From Trochalopteron elliotii (Eukaryota > Chordata > Aves > Passeriformes > Leiothrichidae), in contig JANPWX010000340.1 in assembly GCA_024734555.1 (NCBI GenBank), positions 69,313 to 133,312 of the forward strand: DNA of 64,000 nucleotides, given 5' to 3'. The position numbers and the translations under genes are program-made. Positions 1 to 11,800 of the stretch are shown here, piece after piece (position 1 is the first letter of the stretch; each line of letters starts with the position of its first letter). The notes under the pieces were generated by a model. It searched no databases and was not told where the DNA came from. It saw only the letters and a program-made list of their open reading frames with translations.

Positions 1-740
1 CCCCCCCCCCCCTTCACCTCGGTGTATCTGGGATGAGGAATGGGGGTCACGGAGAAGCCCTGAGCCCCCCCACGGCTGCTGTCGTGGGCCGTCTCCTCCC
101 CACAAACACAGCCAGCCATTGTGTGCCACCTCCATCCCTCTTTTCTCCCCCCCTCCTCCTCCCCCATCCCCTCTTCCAGTTGCGGGGGGGACAAGCTGTG
201 GCTGCTCGCTGCCGCTCCCCCGCCGCCACCTGAGACGTGCGAGGTGGAGGGAGAGGTTGTGCACTCCGCTGTTCGCTTTCGAGCCGCTCTCGCTCTCCTC
301 TCCTCCCTCTCCAGCAGCAGGTTTGGTTGCCAGACTCCCTAATCCCAGCTGCCCGCCATGGATGCGGGAGGGCCCGGGCCAAGAGAGCAGCCTGCTGGAG
401 AAGGAGAGCCGTGTGGAGGCGGCCGCAGGAATACGGAGGGGAGGGAGCTTGTTGCTCTTGATCTCTTGTCTCTGTTATTCGTTTGGTTGTTGCCTCTGCA
501 CTCTTGCCACATCGGGAGCCCGTGCGGCTCACGGCGCATGCTCGGCGAGGCCCCTTGGAAACTTCCTGCTGCTGGAGGAGCGCGGCGCGGGGCTGCTCTT
601 GGTCCCGCAGCCCCTGCTTTTCCCCCAAAACGCGCTCGCTCTCGCCTCCTTCCCCACCGAGCCCACCCTGTCTGGGCCGGGGAAGAGAGGGGGTGTGGTT
701 CAATCGCCGTGTAGGTGTTTCCTCATATAAAGGAAGCTGT
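1..740. promoter_or_regulatory. CpG-rich, GC-rich segment at the window edge (possible shore of the RSF1 promoter island)
   Basis: The first 740 bases are GC-rich with many CpG dinucleotides (for example around 530-600 and 630-660), while the sequence falls to AT-rich intron-like DNA soon after 740. RSF1 exon 1 is expected upstream, so I infer this is the downstream edge of a promoter CpG island, inside intron 1. No TATA box, exon or splice donor that fits RSF1 phase 1 could be supported. Long open frames here on both strands reflect the scarcity of A and T. It begins with 12 C. Confidence 0.45.
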
Positions 741-3184
741 ATTTTGCTAAGCACAGGTGTCCTGGCTGTGAATTCACTACAGCCGCTGCTGAAGCAGAAT
801 GAAACATGATTGATGTGTTTTCTCTTCATGTTGTCTGTGGACTTGAAAGAGACAGCTGAAATACACAAAATTCTTAAAACAGGGTTAGCTTTATGGAAAA
901 CATATATTTAACTTCAGTTCCCCACCACTCCTGTACCTCTTACACTACATAAAGGACTGTCTTGGTTTTGAGAAGCCGTTTAGAAAAAATGTTGTTTTGT
1001 TAAGCTGTTGCAAAACTTACTAATAAAAGCCACCAACGCATTTAAAAGTTTGAATTTTTAGTGAAAACAGTAATTTTAAAGTGGTGTCTGCTAAGAAAAC
1101 TAATGCCTTTACTGTGTGGCACGAAGTGAGTGGATATGTAAGAGTATTTGAGTTGTTTGAACTGCAAAATAAACTGAAAGGGTGAGATAGTGGCCTGTGT
1201 TAAAAATATGTATTTTATTTAAAAAAACCCAAACACCATAATTTCTGATGACATTTAATTGCATGAGGGGGATTGTCAACAAGGCAGTGTTTACTGTATG
1301 ACTCTTTTCTTAAAAGATTTCAGATGACTTGTGTTACGGAGTTTGCTTCATGGGTTGATTTGATACTTGCCAAATTTTTAAACTTTTCTTTGTATCGCCC
1401 TTCCTGTTTGGTGAGGGACAGGTTATTTTCCCTGCTTTAGAGCAGCCCTCCACAAAATGGGAGCAGATGCAGCCTCTGAAAATGTAATGTCTGAAGTGCT
1501 GGGGTTCTTTGCTTGTGCCTGGTGTAGCTGATGTAATTGTAGAGATAATTCTCATCTCTAAGAAAGAAAGTGTGGGGGTGTGAAAACCAAATTTGGATAA
1601 TTCTTGATGTTTTGTCTGATAATTGGTGGGTGTCTTGGATATCTTTTTCTTCGATAAAACCAACTTGTTGGGCTTGGTCTGTGGTCTTGGTCTGCGGTAC
1701 ACACTGTTATCTGGTGTGTTTTACATTTTTGGGAAAATGGCTGCAGTGACTAGATTTCCTATATTATTTTCACTTTAAGTAGCCCTCAAGGTGGTGTTTT
1801 TAAGGGTACATGTCATTAAGCTGGTAAACACTGATGGAAAACGGACGGGGTTCTTTTATTTCTGAGTATCTGTTATTTACAAATGTATGTAGTTTTCCTT
1901 GGAATGCAAAAGGATTTTTGTTTCAGTTTGTAATGCAGAGTTAGTTTCACTTTTGATACCAGCATTGCTTGACAGTGTATTTGCAGTGACATAATAAAAT
2001 CTAAGGAAATAGCCACAGAACCTCAAAGTGTTGAAACACTCAAAGGTTTTTCTCCTGAAATTTTAGAAACTGGAGCAAGTTTTAAATCTCAACTGTGAAA
2101 TAGTGCCTATTTGTAACTCCTCTTCATATTAATCAAGGAAGGGAATCAGTAGTTTGAGGGTTTCCTTAATTATCTTTAAAACTGTTTTGATGCTCAGCAG
2201 TTAAAAAATGTGGGATTTTTTTGTGGGGTTTGTTTGTTTGTGGGTTTTTGTTTGTTTGGTTGGTTTTTTTAAAAGCGTGGCCTATATTGTCTTGTCTGAA
2301 GAGTTACTCTTGGGAGATGCCAGCAGAAGTTACTTCCTTTATGTTAGGATCCCCAAGGAGAACAAGGAGCTTACATTTGGATGTTGTTCAGTAGTTGTAT
2401 AACAATCATATTTTCTTTCCTGTTAACTATTAGAACAAAGCACATGCTCATTATTAAGGAAGCAAGGTATAACATTTCGTACAGGAAGGGATGCTGAGCA
2501 GATGCTGACAGCTAGGGAGCTATCAGTTGTTTCTCAGAGGACTTTTAGATTTTTGTTATCACATAGACAGCACTTGAATTTCCCTGCACTGCCTCTCCTT
2601 AACTGAGAATTTCAGGACAAATAGTAGGGACAGCAGTGCTCAGGTATGAATAGTTTTCAATAGTAGTCTGACTAATTGAGATACCAAATTAACCTGTATT
2701 AGTAGCACGTTAGAAGCTTTAACCAACTGTACACAGGTTGGGATTTAGTGGGTAATGTAAAACATACTTGATTGGGAAAATAAGAATGGATGGTGTTGAT
2801 TTCACCCATTGCTATTGAATAGTGGGATAAAAGGATAGATCTGGAAATAGTCTGCTACTTACAAAAGCTCTGTGATAAAATAGTTTAATTTTTCTGGCTG
2901 GTGGCTCATTTAAAAGTTGCAACCATTCAAAAAAAGTAATATGACCTATAGTTATCTGGTGAAGATTTTATTTTATGAAGAATAATTATCTTGCCTTTAT
3001 GGGTGCTTGTTCTTGCTCTCAGTACAATGTTGTGACTTGGGTTGCAGTTTTGACAATCTTGAATGCCTCAGGAAGGAGTAAATTGAGTGTCTGTCAAGAT
3101 GGTGACAGTGTTAATTCACAAAATTTGCTAGTTCATATGCCTCTGAAAGTGGATTGTTTCTTTTAGGGTTTATTTTAAAGCAAC
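741..3184 (+). other. RSF1 intron 1, part: no gene seen
   Basis: AT-rich intronic sequence. A GT/T-rich low-complexity patch lies at about 2213-2271. I see no exon, RNA gene or recognisable transposon. Confidence 0.7.
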
Positions 3185-3921
3185 TGCTGTGGTTTAACCC
3201 CAGTTGGCAGCTCAGCCCCGTGCAGCCACTCACTCACTGTCCCCTGGTGAGATGGGGGGAGCATCAGGAGAAAAGTTAGTAAACCAGTGGGCTGGGACAG
3301 GCAGTTTATTAGGGGATAGTGAAATGAGGAATTTGTTCACCACTTGTGATGGGCAGGCAGGTGTTGAGCCATCTCCAGGACAGCAGGAGTTAATCCATCC
3401 ATCACGTGTAAGGGTGGCTTGGGAAGACAAACACCAGGGTTACCGATGTTCCAGTCTTCTTTCTTCTTGCCCCAGCTTTATGTGCTGATCTTGGCACCAT
3501 ATGGTCTGGATATCCCTTGGGTCATTTGGGGTCAGCTCTCCTGCCTGTGTCCCCTCCCAGCTCCTTGTGCACCTCCAGCCCCCTCGCTGCTGGGGTCAGT
3601 GAGGAGCAGCAAAAGCTTTGGCTTTTTGGGAACACTGCTCAGGAATAACAAAAGCAACTTGGTATTCACAGGAAAAGGTTGCCCAGGGAAGCTGTGGCTG
3701 CTCCATTCCCTGGAGGTATTCCAGGCCAGGTTGGATGGAGCTCTGGGCAAGCTGGTCTAGTGGGAGGTGTCCCTGCTGATGACAGGAGGTTGAATTAGAT
3801 GATCCTTGAGGTCCCTTCCAACCCAAACCATTCTAGGATGATCAACACTGTTTTGAGTACAAATCCAAAACAAAGCCCAATACCAGCTACTATGAAGAAT
3901 ATTAACCCTAAGTCCACCACA
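3185..3921 (-). mobile_element. Solo LTR of an avian endogenous retrovirus, split by a CR1 insertion
   Basis: This segment looks like a very common avian ERV LTR. Read on the minus strand it starts TG (3921) and ends CA (3185), has a TATA-like CATAAAG box near 3478 and an AATAAA signal at 3305-3310, in the correct U3-R-U5 order. Flanking bases are gcaac (3180-3184) and ggaac (3922-3926), a 5-bp target duplication with one mismatch. There are no gag, pol or env remains, so it is a solo LTR. A CR1 fragment interrupts it at about 3668-3840; LTR sequence resumes afterwards. Element boundaries rest on recognition and the TG/CA ends; a 5-bp duplication would fit an ERVL-like group, which is inference. 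Confidence 0.72.
3668..3840 (+). mobile_element. CR1 LINE 3' end nested in the LTR
   Basis: This is the typical 3' UTR of an avian CR1: gttgcccagggaagctgtgg near the start, and the conserved cccttccaacccaaacc block followed by attctaggatga, a decayed copy of the CR1 8-bp terminal repeat. It is 5'-truncated like most copies and lies in sense orientation to RSF1. LTR sequence stands on both sides, so the CR1 is the younger insertion. Confidence 0.85.
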
Positions 3922-6900
3922 GGAACCCAATATATGATTTTAGCTGGAACTTTTGGTGGCTGAGAGCTGTTATTACAACCATTGCTAAACTTTTAGATGC
4001 AAAACTAAGGTAATGATATAGATCGTCCTGCATTATGCTGTGGTACCGCTGCTCCTTTGCCTCTGCTTGCTTCCAAAGGCAAACCTGCAAACTGGAACAA
4101 ATTATCATAGGAAAGTAATGTTTGTTCTCCTTGTTCTTACAAATATATGCTGGAGTGGCCTTTTCGTTTGCTTGGGATTTTTTTGTTTAGTTGGGGTTTT
4201 TTTCCTTTTTTTTTGTTTTTTTTGAGGGATTTATTACTGTCAGTAGAAGAGAAGTTGCAAATTTAAATAGTAAAAAATGTGGTAGAGAGGAGCAAAAGTT
4301 GTATTTTATTTAGGGCTGTGTTTAAGGAACCATGCTATCAAGTTACTGCCTCCTTTGTGTTGGTAAATAGCTTGAGAATCAGTATAAATGTTAATTAAGC
4401 ACTTGGTCTCTAGTGAATGAAAATATTAGTAGAATGTTAGCTTGCACAACAGAAATCTAATTTTACACATGATCACGCAAAACACTCGCTGGTCTGCCAG
4501 GTTCCCTGGTGTGTGAATGGGAGAAGCTCTCCCAGAGGTGAATGGCATCTTCCAAAGTGTGCTGGGCTGCATTAGCTCATCGATTTCTGCATGCTTTTCT
4601 TAGCAGTGTGGTGTCTGATTTGTTCTTCATTGAAATGGTCACAAGTACACATGCTTTGTGTGTTCTTTCAGTAAAATTGCATCAAAATCGTGTTGGTGAA
4701 GATCATGCTAAAGGCGGTCTTGAAAATAGCAAGTGAGTTTTGTGTGGTTTTCCAATCTGAAGCACACTTCCATGCTCTCACTGCAGCTCAGACTTCTTTA
4801 GCACCTTTGACTCTTGACAGTCACCCTGACAGGCTGACCTAGCCTGGAAGATTGTTGCTTAATTTCAGCATGAATGTGTTATGTTTGTGTTATGCTTGTT
4901 TGGAGTGTTGTAGTAAAACAACTCTGCATGTGTTGGTCAGGGTTAAAATGATTTAAAGAAAGGCATGGTGAGGTGCAAATGCCTGGTAGGAGGTTCATTT
5001 TTCTGGATCTTTTCTCCCCTCTTCCGTCTTTATAATGAGTGCTTAGGTTAATGACAGGCAGCTTATGGAAAATCTGTGCAAACCATTTTTAGAGAATACC
5101 TGTTACTACACTGTAGACCTGAAAAAAAAGTCTTGGGGCCTACCATGCTTCAAAGCAATAAGTTATATTTTATAAGATGCTGTATTTTCCCTGAATCTTC
5201 TAGACACAAAACATTTTTTCAAGTTAATTTGGATTTTGAAGTAATTTGTTTTCAGTAGGTTATGTTTGTAGGTTGTCATTCCAATACTTCTGGAAAGCAA
5301 TAAAGCAATACAATGTTAAGGTCGAAGATTCTCATTCTCTGAAGTTAACAATCAACTTCGACTTAAACTGCTGTTGAATATATTTATGGGAGAAAGATTT
5401 GTATATATGGGAGAAACATTGTAGCTGCTTAGTATAACAAGCAAAGGCAACTCTGTCTAATGACAAGGAGCTTGACAGACATTCAAGCTCAAGATCAGCT
5501 GTGTTCGCAATGAAAAGGAGAGTAAAATGGTGTTCTGTTAATGTGATTGATTTTTCTTGTATTTAATGTTTGATATCAAGCATGTTTGTGTACTGTTGAT
5601 CTGAAGTTACAGGGTTTGATGTGACTCTTAGGTGAAGTTGTGATATGTTGCAGTAATTCATAATATCCAGAGTAGATTGGTTAGTATTAAAAAGAGATGA
5701 TAAATGTGATATGGAACTACTGTCAAACATTGCTTCACTTTAAATTTAATAATTGATATTGTTCATAAGATTTATTACCTGGTTTCGATGAAGAAGACTT
5801 TAATTCATGTAGTGTCCTCTTACAAAAATGGCCAAGTTCTGACTTATAATGTTGGTAGTGTCTGTAATGCTGGGTGGGTGGAGTTTATTCTCACATTCTA
5901 TATTGCTGCACCTTCATTAACATATTTAGTGTGTGGCTATATCAATATTGGAGGCTTTCTTCTGTCCTAAAGCTGTATCAATATGTGTCGCTTTTCATCT
6001 GATCTGCAGGTGTGAGTGTTCATGTCTTTTTGCACCTTTCCTTTGTGAATCAGAAATTTGAGCTGCTGTTCTGAATCAGTCAAGCAAGTAGTTATCACCT
6101 TAATGCAGGCTGACCTGACTGTATTTGTGGAATGGAAATATATAATAGTGCCTTCCTTCTGCATCTAAGGACTGAACCAAAACATTTATGTCAAAGCCAT
6201 TAATCCGCCACCTGTTAATAAAATGCTGCATTTTTAACTTAACAACTAACTACTGGAGAATAAATGCATGGTTATTGAACTTCAGAACTTGGTGTATTTC
6301 TTCTGTGCTTATTTCATTTTTTTACTATGATGGAGACTCTACACTCATATTTCTAAACACCAAATTAAATAATTTGTTGAAGGTAGACTCCAATGGTTTA
6401 GAGCTGATATCCGCAGTCAGCAAAGAGGGTTAAATCTGGAGAAAGTAAGTAGTGGGGGATCATTCCTGTGCTGACTTCATGGCAAATAAGTCTCTAATGC
6501 AGAATAAACTTGTAGGGTCTACACTTCAGTCACTGTAGATTAATCTGATGTTAAGGTCAATGTGCCACATCTACATGTGTTTTTCAGGTGTTCATTTAAG
6601 AAGTGAAGTTTACCTTGGAAATAATTATCTCATAACTATTCCTATTTTGTTTGTTTTTCCATGGGGAGACTTCACACCTTTATGTGTGTTGAGCTGGCAT
6701 GTCAGCTCATCCCAGTGTGCTTTCATGTTTATGCTGTTAATGCAGTTTTAGGTAGACTCCACATCTCATGATCCAGCATAGAAGCCAGGAAAACAGTGTA
6801 CTTCTAGTGAGAGAAGCAGTTCAGTCTCTTTACAGTAACACTGCCCATCTGAAAGAGATGGCAGAATGCCATATGGAATGGAAAAAAGAAACTTGGGACA

Positions 6901-7589
6901 CTGCTCTCCAGGCACAGTTGAGCTACGGAGCATCTGAGGCCTCCTCACAAAACTCAGCCTTCCTAGGGATTATGGAGATTCTCTTGGAGCATGTGCCTCC
7001 ATCAAGGAAGAGCTGTATGCTTTCTGCAGGTGGCTTTATTGAATTCCAACACAGTTTGGGTGGTACAGAACTGGAGGAAAAGCTTCTGATATTACTTCCA
7101 AGTCAGACTCTTAAGGCTTATTTCAGGACAAGTGTATAAGAACCAGGAATGTAGGTGGAAATTCTTGTGGTGGTGTTAGATGGTGTTCAGTGAAAGAAGC
7201 TCCATGGCAGTGCTGTACCATGGTACATTTGTATTGGAGAACTTTATAAACATCAAAATGAGTTGTGTGTGACCCCAGTATTGCATGTGAGGTGGAAGTT
7301 GTTTTATCCAGCACTCCATCAGTGCTTTGCCTTGGCCAACTTCAGGGGCCTGCAGAAGCTCTAAGAGTTTCTTAGAATATTCTCCCTGCACCCATCTTTG
7401 TTCAGGGTCTTCCTGAGTTTTCAGCACTTACCATGAACTTCTTTTCTCTCGTTTGAGATTACTTCAAGCTGTATTAATTCTTACACTGTCTACTGTAAGA
7501 GCAGTTAGCTGATAGACCTGTACAATTATTAGTGCCCACTGCTTGGTACATACAATTCCAAGCTCATCCCAAAGCTGACATTTAGATTA
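3922..7589 (+). other. RSF1 intron 1, part: no gene seen
   Basis: AT-rich intron. It contains a T/G low-complexity tract at about 4163-4225. A 123-codon open frame at 6768-7139 and shorter ones have no recognisable similarity and no splice or start context, so they are not called. Confidence 0.7.
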
Positions 7590-8812
7590 TCGATTCACAG
7601 AACAGGTCAGATTGGAAGGGAAGACCAGTGGGTCATCTGGTCCAACTTCTGTGCTCAATCAGGGGCATGCTAGAGCACATTGCACAGGATTGCATCCAGA
7701 CAGTTCTTGAATATCTCTAGCAGGAGACTCCACAGCCTTTCTGGGTGGCCTGTTCTAGTGCGTGGTTATCCATAGAGTAAAGAATTTCTTTCTCATAATG
7801 AGGTGGAACTTCCTGTGCATCAGTTTCTGCCCATTGCCTTGTGTCCTAGTGCTTGGCACCACTGAGGAGACCCTGGATCCATCTTCTTGGCACCATCCCT
7901 TTAGGTACTTCCATACATGGATTAGATCCCCTCTCTGCCCTCCCTTCTCAAGGCTGACCAGGCCTCAGCCTTTTCTTCTGAGAGAGATGCTCCAGTCCCT
8001 TAATCATCTTCATAACCCTCCCCTGGACCTGCTCCAGGAGCTCTGTGTCTCTCTTGCACTGAGGAGCCCAGAACTGCAGACAGCACTCCAGATGTGGCCT
8101 TGCCAGGGCTGGGGGAGGGGCAGGATCACCTCCCTCAACCTGCTGGCAGTGCTTTCCCTAAGGCATCCCAGGATACCACTGGCCTTTTTTAGCAACAGGG
8201 GCACTGCTGGCTCATGGACAGCTTGTTGTCCACCAGGTTCTTCTCTGGAAGGAGTAGAGCTGCTTTCCAGCAGATCAGCCCCCAGCCTGTGCTGCTCTGT
8301 GAGTTTGTTCTTTCCCAGGTGCAGCACCCTGGATTTGCTCTTGGTGAATTTCAGAAGTTCCTCTCTGCCCATCTCTCCAACATGTCAAGGCCCTTCTGAA
8401 GGGCTGCACAGTACTCTGGGGTGTTGGCCACTCCTCCCAGCTCTGTGTCACCAGTGAATTTGCTGCAGAGACATCTGCCCCTTCATCCAAATAATTGATG
8501 GATAAGTTATACAGTACTGGGCTCAGTATAGAACCTTGGGGGACACTGCTAGTGACAGGCCTCCAACTAGACCCTGTGCTGCTGATTATGGTCCTTTGGG
8601 ATCTGCTGTTCCACATCACTGTCTACTCATCCAGTCTGCACTTCCTGAGTTTGTCTATGAGAGTGTTGTGAGACAGTGTCAAAATCCTTGCTGAAGGATT
8701 CACAATATCCACTGCTCTTCCCTCATCATCCAGGTAGTTGTTTCATTGTAGAAGCCAATTGGGTTGGTCAGGCATGATTTAATGAATCTATGCTGACTAT
8801 TCCTGATCATAA
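7590..8812 (-). mobile_element. CR1 LINE, 3' portion with reverse-transcriptase relic (antisense)
   Basis: This roughly 1.2-kb fragment is the longest CR1 in the window, oriented opposite to RSF1. On the minus strand it includes the end of the reverse-transcriptase domain: the frame at 8619-8275 reads SSWRPVTSSVPQGSILSPVL followed by YNLSINYLDEG, a typical CR1 motif. The FADD catalytic box expected shortly after is not readable, and frames break. The 3' UTR ends near 7590 with the rule-like ggtttgggttggaag-type sequence diverged (cagattggaaggga). It is 5'-truncated near 8812 and inactive. The 231-codon open frame at 7762-8457 on the + strand is an antisense artefact of this element. Confidence 0.88.
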
Positions 8813-11800
8813 TGACAGAAGAAATTCGTTTGTGTGGGGTGAAGCAGAGGACAGGAGCTACTGAACTGTCAAGAAGGGGCAGGTGATGGGAAGATAACAA
8901 ATAATGCTGATGAAGAATGCCATGGCTATGTGCTCACTGCTGCCTCAAAGCCTTGCAGTGAGAGCCTGGTGTTCCAGTTGTGGTATAGCAAGGTCTGTGA
9001 CTGTCCATAACACTAAGCTTATCTTTCCACCCTGTTTCAATACTCTGTCTCCTCTTCCATTTTTTCTCCAAATCAATGAACTTTGCTTCAACTCGTCTAT
9101 AAAACTTGACAGACATTTTAGCATTAACAGTTATTTGTGGCCTCTAGCATTTGTCAGTCTCTCATATATTCCTCAAGAGCTAAACAAAGCTCTTGAAGTT
9201 CAAGTAGCAGAGAATTTCTCAGAACTACTGTAGAAATTCTGACCATGTTGATGTCTAGTGGTCTGGGGAAGACAATTTCTCTAAGTGAGAGGCGGCCTAT
9301 TTTTCAAGATTCCTGTGTTTCAGCAGCTCTGTTTTAGTATTGTTTCTTTCCATTATGGTCATTTAGGTCTTTTAGTACTTTGGAGAAAAATGCTGCTTTT
9401 ATACCCTTGAACACATAGGCTTGGTTGATATTTGAAGAATGGGTAGGAAGCAAATTGTATCTTACCTAACCTAATCTTGAAAATCCTCTTTTCCAGGAAA
9501 ATAGTGCTTATCAGCATGAAACTCTGCCTGTTTTTTTTGTTGTGTAGTGCTATACCATTTTTCTATCCTAATAGTTGTTCTGAACTAGTAGTATGCTGAA
9601 TAAAGCTGGTTGTTTAGGTTTGTGTGTAAGTAAACACTTTATTTCCTACTCTCCTCAGTGTCTCTCTGGTACTGCCCTGGCTATTTTCCAACTCATCTAC
9701 AGCTATCTGGGAGCAGCAGTACCAGGGCACATTTATTGCGTTTTAGTATTAATGACTACCAGGATTATAAAGGTTTCCTCCTGAGAACAAACTGCAATGG
9801 TTCACAAAAGCTGTATTAATTAGTGAATGATAAAGTGTGGAAATTTTAGTTTGATCCCAGAGCCTGCAGTGTGATGTTCTTGTACTTATCAACAATATAT
9901 TGCAATAAAGCGTCCAAGGTGGAGAGGTGTGTGGTGGGATGCAACAGCAACAAAAAGGAACAGTTCCAGTATTGCCTGGAGGTGGTAGCTGGGAGGGAAC
10001 CAGTTCAAGCTGGCATAAAGTGGCCATGTGAATGCCCTGCTTTGCAAAAGACACTTCCATTAAGTGGAAAAATCATCCCTTGAAATGCGTATTTAATCTT
10101 AGACAAAATCTGTAGCAGACAGCATTATCTGACCTCCTAAATAACATGTGAGCACTGTGTGTGAAGGTTCAGAAAGTTTAGCATCAGGTAAGAAAAACTG
10201 ATACAGCAACAAGGGAGCTTTTGAAGGACGTAACTGTAATAAAGGGAGACCAGAAGGAGTCAAGGAATAAAAGCACTATGTCCTGGATGATGGGGCATGT
10301 TGACAAAGCTTGTAGATGTCTCTCAATGCAAGTTGGACAAATGGGAGTAGGATGATGAGGAAAAACCTAAGGGCTATGGGTCGGTTTGTATGCTGAGTAG
10401 AAGTTGTTTGAAAGGTGGAAATCTAACCCTGCTGAAGGTCAGGAGGAGAATGTATTCATAGCTAGCAGTAGGAAGAAGGAAGCTAAAAAGTCCAAGGGGA
10501 ATTTGCAGAACATGTGGACAGAAAAGTGTCTTATGTAAAAAAAAAAGAAATCTAGGAGAGATGGATGGCTAAAATCATCAGCCACAATGCAGTGATTAAA
10601 ATAAATATGTTACTGAGAACTTAAATAACCTCTTTGCATAAGGTGTCACTGTTAGGCTAATTTGTGATGTCTTGATTCTATTGTCTTTCTGACAATAATG
10701 ATAAAATATGGTAAAATTGATGTATTAGGCAATGATGTGGAACATGGTTAATAATGTGGAAGCACACTGAGTTGCCTGGATTAGGTATTAGCTCTGCTTT
10801 CTGAAAAAGTTTAGAAGTACAGCTGGTAAAAAAAGTACAGGTGTGTATTTGAGTAAAGAAATGGAAACTAGAGTGACTAGCATGTTTTAAATGCTTTAGC
10901 AAAGACCTAGGAAATCAAAAGCAAGGGGCTTTTACATCTAGTTGTGATAAACCTTATGAAATTGTAATTTCATAGTTCTAAGAGTTGTAGTAGTTACTCT
11001 CTAGACAGAAATATTCTGCTGTTTTCTTTTGAAAGCATGGATAGTTCTTGTGAAGCAAAGATAGATGGCTCATGTTTGACATATGCTTACATATAGATGG
11101 CATCTTTTTAAGGAGGTCACTGATTAAGGTGGTTGTCTTGGCGTTCCAGAGCAACCTTACGTGGCATGACACAGATAGTAACTCTCATGCCTGGCCCTTT
11201 CTTTGACGTTGTTCTTTGTGGCAGGAGGAGTCAGGTGAGGCATGGAGAATGTTTTTAGTCTTTGCAGTCTACAGCCCAGCATGTTAATGCAAACTGATGT
11301 TACCAGTAGTCTGTGTCCTTGCTGTTGATTTGGGGCTTTGCTTTCTGTCCAGCCCTGACAACCCTACCTGGCAGAGGGGTGGCAGAGCATGAGAGGATGC
11401 ATCACTCAAGGTGAGTCAATCACTGAACGTGAGCCAGTGTGCAGAGTGGTCATCAGTTCAGAGGGAAGGCACCATCACAAACCTTAAACTGATTAAATCA
11501 CAGGACATTGGTTAGAAAAATAGATTTTTTTAAATTGGTCACTGTAATATAAATAAAGTAGAATTCCTAATTTCTTTAATTTTTTTATAGCATGGACAAT
11601 TCATCTCATTTACCTAGAAACCAGAAGGACAGGAGTTGTTTTTAACAAGATCAAGGTGTAAGATGGCTAATTCAGCCTAAGGGGAAACACTGCTGTCGAT
11701 AAAATATTGCCAATGGGCAACAAAACTGGAAATGAAGGAGAGTTGTAGGTATGCATTATAAAGGAAAATGTTTATAACAAATACATCCCAGAATATTTTA

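Noticed and set aside
47..868. 273-codon open frame on the minus strand in the CpG-rich edge (and overlapping + frames)
   Set aside because: Low-complexity Arg/Pro/Gly/Ala translation with no family resemblance; long frames in all directions are expected where stop-forming A/T is rare.
6768..7139. 123-codon + strand open frame in intron 1
   Set aside because: No recognised domain, no acceptor/donor pair that fits RSF1 phases, and no sign of an independent promoter or poly(A) unit.
7176..7427. 83-codon minus strand open frame near the CR1
   Set aside because: Not recognisable and within the length expected by chance; no second supporting signal.
7762..8457. 231-codon + strand open frame
   Set aside because: It lies antisense within a CR1 element; the same DNA read on the minus strand shows the CR1 reverse-transcriptase motif.
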